Shown here in pieces: positions 55,044 through 63,492 of a stretch of 64,000 nt of DNA (within the stretch, counting starts at the first letter, position 1; each line of letters begins with the position of its first letter). The stretch lies in the NCBI RefSeq assembly GCF_034359305.1, contig NZ_CP110343.1, positions 455,823 through 519,822 on the forward strand, in the 5' to 3' direction. Under the pieces are notes generated by a model. It was not told the DNA's origin and did no database searches. It saw only the letters and a list, made by a program, of their open reading frames with translations. Position numbers and translations under genes: made by a program. This DNA is from Candidatus Fokinia cryptica (GTDB lineage Bacteria > Pseudomonadota > Alphaproteobacteria > Rickettsiales > Midichloriaceae).

Positions 55044-55388
55044 CTTCTAAAGATTTCTAAAATGACATCAAAGGTATAGTATGATTGTCATAGCATTTTA
55101 TGAAGTTCAAACTATCTATCCCTACAGAGATACACTAAATATATAAGACAATGGTAAGGAAACGGAGACAACAGACAAATACGGACTTAAATTCTTAAAT
55201 ATCTACGGAGGCTAATGGTGTAAAAACTATACCAATCAAGTTAGTACTACAGGAACCTCAGTGCTTCATCTATTAGCAAATGCGAAGCAAGATAGGTAGG
55301 AAATAACAAAAAATAAGTACTTGATATACTTTTTTTCTAGCAAAAAAAAACTTAACAGTTAACAGAATTTCACAAAAGATACACCATG
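55044..55388. other. Spacer after rpoD with a short coding-like stretch
   Basis: No intact gene. An ATG at 55152 opens MVRKRRQQTNTDLNS and stop. Further on, about 55199-55275, one plus-strand frame reads ISTEANGVKTIPIKLVLQEP and then CFIY before a stop. These could be remains of a lost gene. A short inverted repeat (TGCTTC/GAAGCA) lies near 55262-55288. I see no signature of SRP RNA, tmRNA, RNase P RNA or 6S RNA. Confidence 0.35.
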
Positions 55389-55420
55389 AATCAAAAAAAC
55401 ATTGGTATGTTTTTTTGATT
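55389..55420. terminator. Bidirectional terminator between rpoD and rplL
   Basis: AATCAAAAAAACA (55389-55401) pairs perfectly with TGTTTTTTTGATT (55408-55420) around TTGGTA. T-rich sequence follows on the plus strand (55419-55424). Since rpoD and rplL converge here, the hairpin can serve both. Confidence 0.75.
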
Positions 55421-55478
55421 TTTTCATGATGAATTTCTGAACTTACTTAAACAAACTTACTATCTCTAGATAGTTGAA

Positions 55479-55862
55479 TTATTTTATTTCTACAGTACAA
55501 CCTGCAGCTTTAAGTGTATTTGCAAATCCTTCAGCTTCTTGCTTAGTAACTTCACTTTTGAGAACTTTAGCTCCACCTGATGACAACTCATCAGCTATTG
55601 CTTTAGCAGCAACAAGCCCCTCAAGCGCGCCAACTTCTTTAATTGCTTTCATCGCATCCATTCTTTTATTAGGGTCTATTGCTGTAATGATGACGTCAAA
55701 AGCCGTTTTCTCTTGAGATTCTGCAGCAGGAGCAGCTACTTGGGCAATTGCTGCAACAGGAGCGGCTGCAGAAACTCCCCAAGCTTCTTCTAGCTCTTTC
55801 ACCAAAGCTGCGATTTCAGCAACAGATAATTCCGAAAGAGTCTTTATTAAATCGTTTTTCAT
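55479..55862 (-). CDS. rplL: 50S ribosomal protein bL12 (L7/L12)
   Basis: A 127-aa stalk protein recruiting translational GTPases. The N-terminal dimerisation domain is LIKTLSELSVAEIAALVKEL. An Ala-rich hinge (about 32-50) leads to the C-terminal domain with FDVIITAIDPNKRMDAMKAI and a terminal AAGCTVEIK. The Gly-Leu-x-x-Ala helix that contacts GTPases is GALEGLVAAKAIADE, somewhat altered. The usual upstream partner rplJ is absent; an HU-like gene is upstream instead. Confidence 0.95.
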   Translation of the reverse strand: MKNDLIKTLSELSVAEIAALVKELEEAWGVSAAAPVAAIAQVAAPAAESQEKTAFDVIITAIDPNKRMDAMKAIKEVGALEGLVAAKAIADELSSGGAKVLKSEVTKQEAEGFANTLKAAGCTVEIK

Positions 55863-55973
55863 GACGTTACTATGGAAATTACAATTAAAAGTCGTGTACT
55901 AACGATAGTAACATACAACAGGTTTTGCTGAAAAGCTATCGAAAATTATACCAATCTCAGAAGAAATCACTGA

Positions 55974-56276
55974 TTACTGTGAACTGTTAGATAGTTTAGA
56001 ACTTTTAGTTAAATTTAACATTACTGCATGCTTTACGCTTTTTGCACTATGCATATTCAAATAATGTATCACGACGCTATCTTGTTCTTTTCCATACATT
56101 TGAATCATACCAAACCCTGGTATTGATACAATTGCGTATGACATCACAGCACCCATGATGTTACGACAAAAAGAATCCCATATTTTAGAAGCTTCATTTT
56201 GAGTTATATCATGTTCTTTCACAAGAGTTTCTATTATCCTCTGAGAATGCATAACGTTTTCTATTTCTACGTTCAT
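55974..56276 (-). CDS. Divergent HU/IHF-like DNA-binding protein
   Basis: A 100-aa protein. The N-terminal helices (ETLVKEHDITQNEASKIWDS) and the turn VSIPGFGMIQMYG fit the HU/IHF fold up to the start of the beta arm, where IPGFGxF is the hallmark. The arm region itself is poorly conserved and lacks the usual RNPxTG, so DNA binding by arm intercalation is doubtful. It lies about 110 bp upstream of rplL on the same strand. Confidence 0.6.
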   Translation of the reverse strand: MNVEIENVMHSQRIIETLVKEHDITQNEASKIWDSFCRNIMGAVMSYAIVSIPGFGMIQMYGKEQDSVVIHYLNMHSAKSVKHAVMLNLTKSSKLSNSSQ

Positions 56277-56422
56277 ATGGAAAAATTATACTCATTTGCA
56301 TTATATACGGACTATATATACACTACTTAATATAAAATACCAATATATCTAATAAGAAAATACGCATAATTCATAAGAAGTATAAAGCTTAGATTACTGC
56401 TTCTAATTATAAGATCATTCTT

Positions 56423-57622
56423 TTAAATACTTTTTCCACTTTTCTTTGGTGTTACAAGAGCGTTTTGCGATTCTTTCAATGCAACTTTCATTTCTGTATC
56501 GACACGAGTTACGTTTTTCAAATTACTTGTTATCTTCTTAAAATCTTCATTAGATATTGCTACTTTCAGATTTTCACTTTTTTGAGCTCCAAAAGTCTTA
56601 GAAGCAACAGAATCTCCTAACTGCTCGAATTCTGGAATTGGTAAAGAAAAACCTTTTACTTCAACATTAGAACTTGTTATGTTAGGAAGCATAGGAGATT
56701 TAGATTTATGAGTTACCTTAGATATTGCTTTTTTAACGAGTGCGGTAACGCCTACTGTAAAAGCACTTATTATCAAAACATGTGGTATAACTTTCATAGG
56801 AGCAATAAGTTTTGATAATGCACGAGTTCCGAAAAATAAAGCAGCACCTGTTGCTGCAGCTGCAGCTGCAGCTGTCACATATTTTAGAGCAAAAGCTTTC
56901 TTACGTGTATTGGTATTGCTATCATAATTAATTGCATAAGGCTCCTTTCCCTGAGGAGATGTTATATCTTTACGTATTTCTACAGCAGTTGCACATCTTG
57001 CCGTTTGTTCTGGATCGTTAATTTGTAGTAACATAGCGATTTTGGGTACAGTAGAAGGCTTTATATCAGCAGAATTGAGAGTTATTTGGATTCCATCCTC
57101 TCCTCTAATCTTTTTTTGTAAATCTTCATATAATTGCGTTATGGGAGGTTCTTTACTTATAGCTTCTAATGCACTACTTTTCCCCAAAGCTGTACTCATA
57201 TCTATATAATTAAGAGGACTAGTACGTACAGATTCTTTACATTCTCTGGCATTAGTATTAATAGCATCATAAAATTCTGCTAACGTATTACTTTCCAGTA
57301 GCTTTTTGCCTTCTTCGGTATTTGGGATTGTAGCAAGTACTTTATTCAATAGCATATGAGAATGATATGCCAGCATACCATTAATAATAGCCGTTCTAGA
57401 ATCATTACCAGGAAGTGGTTGAACGGTATTGTATTCGTTCATTATTTCTTCAATTCCTTTATTGAAAGCTTCTAAAACATTACCGTTCTCTCCTTTAGCA
57501 CTTTCATTATCAAAAGAAAAGGAAATTTTCTTTTCAATATCTTCAAATTTCTTTTTTATTGACGTCATTTCCGGCGCCGTCACATTCGTAGCAGCTTTAT
57601 TTGTTTGCATATCAATCATCAA
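56423..57622 (-). CDS. 399-aa protein with two central membrane segments, unknown function
   Basis: Not recognised. Residues 1-240 are soluble, charged and helical (FEDIEKKISFSFDNESAKG, NTEEGKKLLESNTLAEFYD). Two hydrophobic segments follow at about 243-270 (an Ala run, then GAALFFGTRALSKLI) and 275-298 (VIPHVLIISAFTVGVTALV). The last 100 residues are soluble and basic, ending in KKSGKSI. The Ala run is encoded by a GCAGCT hexanucleotide repeat (about 56852-56872). No signal peptide. Its soluble-TM-TM-soluble plan resembles that of host-membrane-inserted effectors, but nothing proves this. Confidence 0.6.
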   Translation of the reverse strand: MMIDMQTNKAATNVTAPEMTSIKKKFEDIEKKISFSFDNESAKGENGNVLEAFNKGIEEIMNEYNTVQPLPGNDSRTAIINGMLAYHSHMLLNKVLATIPNTEEGKKLLESNTLAEFYDAINTNARECKESVRTSPLNYIDMSTALGKSSALEAISKEPPITQLYEDLQKKIRGEDGIQITLNSADIKPSTVPKIAMLLQINDPEQTARCATAVEIRKDITSPQGKEPYAINYDSNTNTRKKAFALKYVTAAAAAAATGAALFFGTRALSKLIAPMKVIPHVLIISAFTVGVTALVKKAISKVTHKSKSPMLPNITSSNVEVKGFSLPIPEFEQLGDSVASKTFGAQKSENLKVAISNEDFKKITSNLKNVTRVDTEMKVALKESQNALVTPKKSGKSI

Positions 57623-57696
57623 TTAGATATTTCAATATTTAATTTTAACTTCTTTTGAATGAAATTACAATATAATACTATATTAGTAATATTAAA

Positions 57697-59148
57697 TTAT
57701 CTATTAATTGCTATAAGGTAATTCTGTACTCTGTTTATTATTTCATTTCTTTCTAAAAAAGAAGCTATCAATTTTACATCCGGTCCGTGACTTTCTCCAA
57801 ACATTAAACTTCTTCTGATACATTGCATTAAAGCTCCTTTTTGCATTCCTAAAGATACAGCTATAGCAAATAATGATTCAAGTATCGTTTTTATTTCATT
57901 CAACGAAATCTGTTCACTACTATCGTCCTGTAAGAGTACTAAAAATTCTTGCAATATAGTACTATCACCTAAATTATCACCATTTTCAGTAGAATGGATG
58001 ACAATGTCTTTATTAGAAGGTAGTATGTATCTTTCAACAAATAATACTAATTCTTCGAGGGTACAAAATCTATCTATTAATTCTCTACAATTAATTACTA
58101 ACTTCAATTTACTAATGTATACCTCATTATTAATGAGGATGCTCTTCGTATCATGAATACGTAACATCTCAATACAAGAATTGAATAAATATTCTGAAGA
58201 CGAATTTCTAATGTAATGAAGATTTATATTACGCAATTTAGCTATATCAAAGCGAGATGGAGATTTAGAAATCTCATCTATGGAAAATTTTGATAAAAGT
58301 ACGGAAATATCTGCTATCTCCGTAGTACCGTCTCCTCCCCACCCTAATCTTATCAGATAATTTCGTAAGGTCTCAGGGAGATACCCCATTTTTTTATACT
58401 CCTCGACTGATACTGCTCCTTTTCTTTTGGATAGCTTTTGTCCATCCATATCATGAATTAAAGGAATATGAGTATACTTTGGCACATCCCATTTCATCCC
58501 ATTATATATAAGTATTTGACGGAACGTATTAGAAATATGATCATCCCCCCTGATGATATGATTTATCTCCATATCGTGATCATCTACTACAACGGCAAGC
58601 ATGTATGTTGGGGTACCATCAGATCTAAGCAATATCATATCATCTAACTCGCTACGAGCTACAGTAAGTTTCCCTCTCACTGAATCAATAAAAGATACGT
58701 GCTCAGCATTATTATCAATACAACCGGATACTCTCAGTCTTATTACTGGATTGCGCCCTTCTATAGGCGGTGGTGGTACGGCTACGCTCCATGGACTAAT
58801 AAGTTTTTTTGTAGGATGTAGTTGATGGAAATTATCTATCTCCTCTTTTGACATATAACAGTAATACGCTGCTCCGTTTTCTACAAGAGAATAAGCAACT
58901 TCTTGATGTCGTACTTTATTAAGAGACTGAAAAACAGTTTTATCATCCCAAGTTATACCAAGCCATGACATGCTATCTAGTATAGAATCAACCGCATCTT
59001 CCTTTGTTCTCTGAGAGTCTGTATCCTCTATTCTTAACAGGAATTTCCCTCCATTTTTCCTAGAAGTAATCCAATTAAAAAGTGCAGTCCGAGCTGAACC
59101 TATATGTAAATATCCACTAGGAGAAGGTGCAAAACGAGTAATTATCAT
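57697..59148 (-). CDS. gltX: Glutamyl-tRNA synthetase
   Basis: A 483-aa class I synthetase. The HIGH motif is SPSGYLHIGSARTALFNW (starting about residue 8) and the KMSKS-type motif is GQKLSKRKGAVSVEEY. Also seen: RIEDTDSQRTKE and IIRGDDHISNTFRQI. I start at ATG 59148 (MIITRFAPSPSG). This ATG overlaps the upstream TGA by 4 bp (ATGA). Rickettsiales usually have two gltX copies, one of which charges tRNA-Gln with Glu; which one this is cannot be told here. Confidence 0.95.
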   Translation of the reverse strand: MIITRFAPSPSGYLHIGSARTALFNWITSRKNGGKFLLRIEDTDSQRTKEDAVDSILDSMSWLGITWDDKTVFQSLNKVRHQEVAYSLVENGAAYYCYMSKEEIDNFHQLHPTKKLISPWSVAVPPPPIEGRNPVIRLRVSGCIDNNAEHVSFIDSVRGKLTVARSELDDMILLRSDGTPTYMLAVVVDDHDMEINHIIRGDDHISNTFRQILIYNGMKWDVPKYTHIPLIHDMDGQKLSKRKGAVSVEEYKKMGYLPETLRNYLIRLGWGGDGTTEIADISVLLSKFSIDEISKSPSRFDIAKLRNINLHYIRNSSSEYLFNSCIEMLRIHDTKSILINNEVYISKLKLVINCRELIDRFCTLEELVLFVERYILPSNKDIVIHSTENGDNLGDSTILQEFLVLLQDDSSEQISLNEIKTILESLFAIAVSLGMQKGALMQCIRRSLMFGESHGPDVKLIASFLERNEIINRVQNYLIAINR

Positions 59149-59519
59149 GACCAAAATTCTAATCCTAAATTTTCATAGATTGCTCTTGCAAATGGAAAGG
59201 TGGAACCAATTAACTCAGCTTTGGAGATAAAAAATAATATAAATATATTTATCAGTAAAAATAATACTAAAAAGCAACATATGATATTAAAAATTACTTT
59301 TTTTGTTCTTAAGTAATTTTCTCCTTCAACATACCCAGCATTTTCAACTGAGTGTATTGTATCATACTGGCCAATAAGTTCTGGAATAAGATCAGAAGCT
59401 TCAGCAAGCCATTCATGTTCGCATATACTGCATCGTACGAATCTTGGATGATCCGTCAATAAAGCCCCCTCCGGCATTCTGAATACTGCACCGCAGTTGT
59501 CGCAGCGTATGTTGCTCAT
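59145..59519 (-). CDS. MJ0042-type zinc-ribbon membrane protein
   Basis: A 124-aa protein. The N-terminus has a zinc ribbon with two CxxC pairs (IRCDNCGAVFRMPE and VRCSICEHEWLA), the MJ0042/zinc_ribbon_4 pattern common in alphaproteobacteria. A linker leads to a membrane segment at about 77-97 (IICCFLVLFLLINIFILFFI) and a short tail. The gltX start overlaps its stop by 4 bp, so the two are translationally coupled. Confidence 0.85.
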   Translation of the reverse strand: MSNIRCDNCGAVFRMPEGALLTDHPRFVRCSICEHEWLAEASDLIPELIGQYDTIHSVENAGYVEGENYLRTKKVIFNIICCFLVLFLLINIFILFFISKAELIGSTFPFARAIYENLGLEFWS

Positions 59520-59791
59520 TTTTTATAAACGAATACATCGTTAGTCGATGCTATTTTAATAAAACACATCGCCAATAAATGAGATTGTATAAAGCTTATA
59601 ATAAAACTTCAACTATACTCAAAAAAGCACTCCATATTAGTAGATTTTAAAATTTTTCGTACTCATATCTTATATCAAAAAAAACTTATTCGTCCCTTTA
59701 TTTCAGTTAGAGAGATAATGACAAATATTTCATATACCATTTCATACTTGTGATTGACATTAACAAAGCTATTGAGTACGTTTGGAGCGTA

Positions 59792-59866
59792 GACCCCTTC
59801 GTCTAGCGGTTAGGACACCACCCTTTCACGGTGGTAACGCGGGTTCGATTCCCGCAGGGGTCACCA
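59792..59866 (+). tRNA. tRNA-Glu(TTC)
   Basis: A 75-nt cloverleaf. The acceptor GACCCCT pairs with AGGGGTC, the anticodon loop CTTTCAC has anticodon TTC, and the T-loop segment is GGGTTCGATTCCC. CCA is encoded. The spacer before it (59520-59791) holds no gene. It is the substrate of the nearby gltX product. Confidence 0.97.
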
Positions 59867-59889
59867 CTTTTAGTTGGTGTATTTCGTCA

Positions 59890-60879
59890 TCAATACCTCA
59901 TTATTACTCCTCCAAAAGTCATTCCTGCCCCAGCTGACAGTAGCATGACTAAGTCTCCTCTTTGGAGTTTTCCACTATTTATAGCATCTTCTAGTGCTAA
60001 AGGTATGGAAGATGCGGAAGTATTTGCGTGTTTTTCTATAGTAGTTATAAATTTATCGATACTAACTCCTAAAATATCTGCAACATTATTTATAATTCTT
60101 ATATTAGCCTGATGTGGTATAAACCAATTTATGTCCGTTAATGCTATCGAGTTTTTTTCTATTAGGGAAGTTGCCATCTGCACCATCCCACTTATAGCTT
60201 TTTTAAAAACCTCTTTTCCATTCATACGTAACTTCCCATTCCCTAAAGGAGTTTCTACAAACAAAGAACCAACTTCGTTTGTATTAGCAATAATATTAGT
60301 ACCTATAATACCTGCATTCTCACTGATATGCGAGAAATCAGCTATATTATCTGATAATAATACTGCAGAAGCACCATCTCCAAACAATATACATGTATTC
60401 CTATCACTCCAATCTACAAGTCTTGACATTATATCAGCTCCTATAAGAAGTGCTCTAAAAGGAGATGTAGAAGAACGTCTATGAAGCATATGCAATCCAT
60501 TTATTACATGCATACCATACGTAAAGCCTGAACATGCCGCTTGCAGATCGAAGCTAAAGCATTTACCATTCTGGATTCCAAGCTTATTTTGAAGCATATT
60601 GGCAGTAGATGGAAATGATGAATCTTGAGTTGTAGTTGCCACTACTATGCAATTTATATCGTTAGGAGATATTGACGTAACTCCTTCAAAAAGTTTTTTA
60701 CATGCATTATACGACATTAATGTCGTAGTTTCATCTTCTCCATTTGCTATATATCTCTGAGCTATCCCCGTTCTACTCTTAATCCATTCATCACTTGAAT
60801 CTATATTTGCTATAATATCTGCATTAGTAACACATCTTGTAGGAAGATACGAAGATACGTTTAATATAGAGAGAAACAT
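59890..60879 (-). CDS. fabH: 3-oxoacyl-ACP synthase III (FabH)
   Basis: A 329-aa condensing enzyme starting fatty-acid synthesis from acetyl-CoA and malonyl-ACP. Catalytic triad: C116 in LQAACSGFTYG, His in WFIPHQANIRI, Asn in KHANTSASSIPLAL. The N-terminal SSDEWIKSRTGIAQRYIA is typical. The C-terminus ends SAGAGMTFGGVIMRY. The usual plsX gene upstream is missing; an unrecognised gene is there instead. Confidence 0.96.
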   Translation of the reverse strand: MFLSILNVSSYLPTRCVTNADIIANIDSSDEWIKSRTGIAQRYIANGEDETTTLMSYNACKKLFEGVTSISPNDINCIVVATTTQDSSFPSTANMLQNKLGIQNGKCFSFDLQAACSGFTYGMHVINGLHMLHRRSSTSPFRALLIGADIMSRLVDWSDRNTCILFGDGASAVLLSDNIADFSHISENAGIIGTNIIANTNEVGSLFVETPLGNGKLRMNGKEVFKKAISGMVQMATSLIEKNSIALTDINWFIPHQANIRIINNVADILGVSIDKFITTIEKHANTSASSIPLALEDAINSGKLQRGDLVMLLSAGAGMTFGGVIMRY

Positions 60880-60947
60880 GCTTTTTTTGGTGATATACTA
60901 TACTAATTTGCTATGAATCTTATCATAGACGTCTCATAATAACTATA

Positions 60948-61571
60948 TTAATCAAATTCTGGTTCTGTTCTCACTTTTATACCAGAAGTTCTCTCAAGCA
61001 TTGTATTTTCCTCCTTAAGCTTTATTAATTCTAAACAAGTAACTACTCCTTCCCTGCTATAAGTTATTGCTTCTTTCTCAGTCATTTTAGGTTCAATTAC
61101 TATTATTCCAATTGGCATATTCTGAATTGTTGCGAAGTTGGTAATACTGCTGATCAAATTACATATGGTTGAATACTTATCAAAAACTGAGGGAAATAGT
61201 ATAACGTCTCCTACTACAACTATTGCTCCCAATAATTCTCTGGATTCGAACAATATATTCATAAAGATAGAAGCTTCGAATATTCTACTTTTCAAAGTAT
61301 ATACTTCAGGCTCTACTTGATTCGTAGCTAATATTTCTTGGACAGTACTAATAGAACGTACTAGAAGTTTACTTTCTTCTCCTAGAACTAACATTAAGAC
61401 TCTGTTTGTATACATCAAAATATCAATGTTCATTGCAATGCAATTCACTTTAGCGTTACTATATTCATAGTAAAGATATATTATCTCCTTTACTTGGAAT
61501 AAAATTTTGTATATCTGAAAATCTCGTCCTGTTTTTCGAAAATGAATTCTGTTATAATAGCGTAAAAACAT
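60948..61571 (-). CDS. Protein of unknown function upstream of fabH
   Basis: A 207-aa frame, not recognised. It may start at ATG 61571 or, more likely from composition, at ATG 61433 (MNIDILMYTNRVLMLVLGEE, 161 aa). The core alternates strands and helices: GAIVVVGDVILFPSVF, NMPIGIIVIEP. A charged helix (SREGVVTCLELIKLKEENTM) ends the chain. No membrane segment. It is 68 bp upstream of fabH on the same strand and divergent from miaA. Confidence 0.5.
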   Translation of the reverse strand: MFLRYYNRIHFRKTGRDFQIYKILFQVKEIIYLYYEYSNAKVNCIAMNIDILMYTNRVLMLVLGEESKLLVRSISTVQEILATNQVEPEVYTLKSRIFEASIFMNILFESRELLGAIVVVGDVILFPSVFDKYSTICNLISSITNFATIQNMPIGIIVIEPKMTEKEAITYSREGVVTCLELIKLKEENTMLERTSGIKVRTEPEFD

Positions 61572-61623
61572 ATAAGAGAGTTATAAAAACTGTGTTCAGT
61601 TACACATCTAGGATGCATTTTAA

Positions 61624-62451
61624 TTGAAAAAGGATATTGTTAATGGAATGAAATTTCGTTTTGCCTCACATAATACCACCACTATGATGTGTACAATAGA
61701 TCATGCGGTGAGGTATTTACATGCAGCTGCAAAAAATAAAGAAACTGTATTATTCATTTATGGAGAGACTTGTAGCGGTAAATCTGATTTCGCTATGAAA
61801 CTTGCTAACATATTTCCTGCATGTATTATTAATGGTGATTCTACTCAAGTATACCAAGAAGTAGATGTTCTTACAGATCAGCCATTAAATAGTACTAAAA
61901 ATATAAAACCACATTATCTATACGGATTTTATGATGTATTAAGTAAAAAACGTTTTTGTGTAGCTGACTGGTTTTATATGGCATTAGAAGAAATATCACA
62001 TGCTAGTGAAAACAATATAACTCCGATAGTTGTAGGAGGCACTGGTCTTTATATGTACGTTCTTTTTCATGGTTTACTATCAAAAGATGGAGAAGTGAAG
62101 AAAATAATTCATAAAGGACTAAAAGATTGTTATAAAAAAGTTATATGTGTATGGTTACATCCTGATAGAAGATTTTTGTACGAAAAGATAAATTATAGAA
62201 CAAGTAATATCTTGCATAATGGTGCTATCAAAGAAGTAGAAAATATTATGGAAAAAGCTCATAAAATTCATTTTCCACTAGAAGATATACCACGTATCAT
62301 AGGCTTACATGATGTAATGCAGCATATTAAAGGCGATTTACCGTATCCACAACTCTTAGAAACGATGCAACAAAAGACGAGAAATTACGCTAAAAGACAA
62401 GTAACGTGGTTTTCGCATAAAATGATTCCTGATATTATAGTTAAAGTTTAA
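61624..62451 (+). CDS. miaA: tRNA dimethylallyltransferase MiaA
   Basis: A 275-aa enzyme adding the dimethylallyl group to A37 of tRNAs reading UNN codons. The P-loop GETCSGKSD replaces the usual GPTASGKS. The substrate loop is INGDSTQVYQEVDVLTDQP. Then KPHYLYGFYDV, VGGTGLYMYVL and the C-terminal RNYAKRQVTWFSH. It is shorter than the typical ~300 residues, with a reduced insertion domain. The start at TTG 61624 is uncertain; ATG 61648 or 61684 would also keep the P-loop. Confidence 0.92.
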   Translation: MKKDIVNGMKFRFASHNTTTMMCTIDHAVRYLHAAAKNKETVLFIYGETCSGKSDFAMKLANIFPACIINGDSTQVYQEVDVLTDQPLNSTKNIKPHYLYGFYDVLSKKRFCVADWFYMALEEISHASENNITPIVVGGTGLYMYVLFHGLLSKDGEVKKIIHKGLKDCYKKVICVWLHPDRRFLYEKINYRTSNILHNGAIKEVENIMEKAHKIHFPLEDIPRIIGLHDVMQHIKGDLPYPQLLETMQQKTRNYAKRQVTWFSHKMIPDIIVKV

Positions 62452-62635
62452 TATAGAAAATCACATAAGAACTAAATGTGCAGCAAATCACTTTTTTTAA
62501 AATAACCTATCTTAGAAGCAATTCAGGAGTAATTGCAACTTTATAAAGAATAATGTGCTAGGAATTTTATCAAAATATCAGTTAAATGGGAAAGCTTATT
62601 TTTTTATACTAATCCCTTGAAAGTTATAAGCTTCT

Positions 62636-62878
62636 CTACAGCTCCTCCACTTTCTTAGTACCAGCAGTACGATGGATAACTCTGCCCTTTCTTAAATCAT
62701 ACGGACTTATCTCAACAGTAACTCTATCGCCTACTAATATTTTAATTCTATTTTTTCTCATTTTCCCAGAAGTATAAGCAATAATTTGATGCTGATTATC
62801 CAACTCCACTCTAAACATAGCATTTGGCAAAAGCTCTATAACTTTACCATACATTTCTATCATATCATCCTTACTCAT
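62636..62878 (-). CDS. infA: Translation initiation factor IF-1
   Basis: An 80-aa IF-1 (OB fold) of slightly more than usual length. Core: [37 protein letters not shown] and [10 protein letters not shown]. It binds the ribosomal A site during initiation. A short Lys/Glu tail follows. It lies downstream of tRNA-Arg and rplW on the same strand, so the three may form one transcript. Confidence 0.96.
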   Translation of the reverse strand: MSKDDMIEMYGKVIELLPNAMFRVELDNQHQIIAYTSGKMRKNRIKILVGDRVTVEISPYDLRKGRVIHRTAGTKKVEEL

Positions 62879-62919
62879 CTAGGTATGCACATAAAATAGT
62901 TTATAAAATCGAAGAAAAG

Positions 62920-62995
62920 TGGTACGCCTAAAAGGATTTGAACCTTCGACCTTTACCTCCGGAGGGTAACGCTCTATCCACTGAGCTACAGGCGC
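62920..62995 (-). tRNA. tRNA-Arg(CCG)
   Basis: A 76-nt cloverleaf on the minus strand. Acceptor GCGCCTG pairs with TAGGCGT (with two G-T pairs). D-arm AGCTCAGTGGATAGAGC, anticodon stem-loop TTACC-CTCCGGA-GGTAA with anticodon CCG, T-arm with GGTTCAAATCC. CCA is encoded. Confidence 0.96.
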
Positions 62996-63049
62996 ATAAA
63001 ACACCATTATTGCCGTGAAAAGAGTGATTTTGTACGCAACATCATCAAC

Positions 63050-63373
63050 TTAAGATGAAAGTTCAGGTAATTGCTCACCCTCTTTAAGGGTTACTACAGC
63101 TTTTTTATAACCAGACACCACTCCCTTTCTACCACGAAACACTCTTACAGAAGGCTTCACGTTAATGATATTTACCTTATCTACGCTTGCATTTAAGAAT
63201 TTCTCTACGGCTTTTTGTACAAGCAACTTGGTTGCGTCTTTAGAAACAACAAAAGTATATTTTCTTTTGTCTTTTTCTCCTGTCTTCGAACTCACTTTCA
63301 TATTTTTCAGTAGTTCAGTTTTCTCTGAGAATCTCACGCTTTTTATGACGTCATATAAGCTATTTATCGGCAT
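63050..63373 (-). CDS. rplW: 50S ribosomal protein uL23
   Basis: A 107-aa uL23, at the peptide tunnel exit where SRP and trigger factor dock. Core: RFSEKTELL, KYTFVVSKDATKLLVQKAVE and RVFRGRKGVVSGYKKAVVTL. It is normally between rplD and rplB in the S10 operon. Here it stands alone, followed by tRNA-Arg and infA and divergent from yidC. Confidence 0.95.
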   Translation of the reverse strand: MPINSLYDVIKSVRFSEKTELLKNMKVSSKTGEKDKRKYTFVVSKDATKLLVQKAVEKFLNASVDKVNIINVKPSVRVFRGRKGVVSGYKKAVVTLKEGEQLPELSS

Positions 63374-63492
63374 ATTTGATGTATTTTAGCACATAATATC
63401 TCACGTAGGGTACACGCAAAGTTGCTATTTCGCAATTAGTATTTACTTATATGCATGTCATGTATACCATTTGCAAAAAATTTCATTTAGAT

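Noticed and set aside
55044-55388. SRP RNA, tmRNA, 6S RNA or RNase P RNA
   Set aside because: None of the conserved core motifs of these RNAs is visible on either strand.
62591-62632. AAGCTTAT/ATAAGCTT inverted repeat after infA as a terminator
   Set aside because: An 8-bp stem with a 26-base loop is too weak to call.
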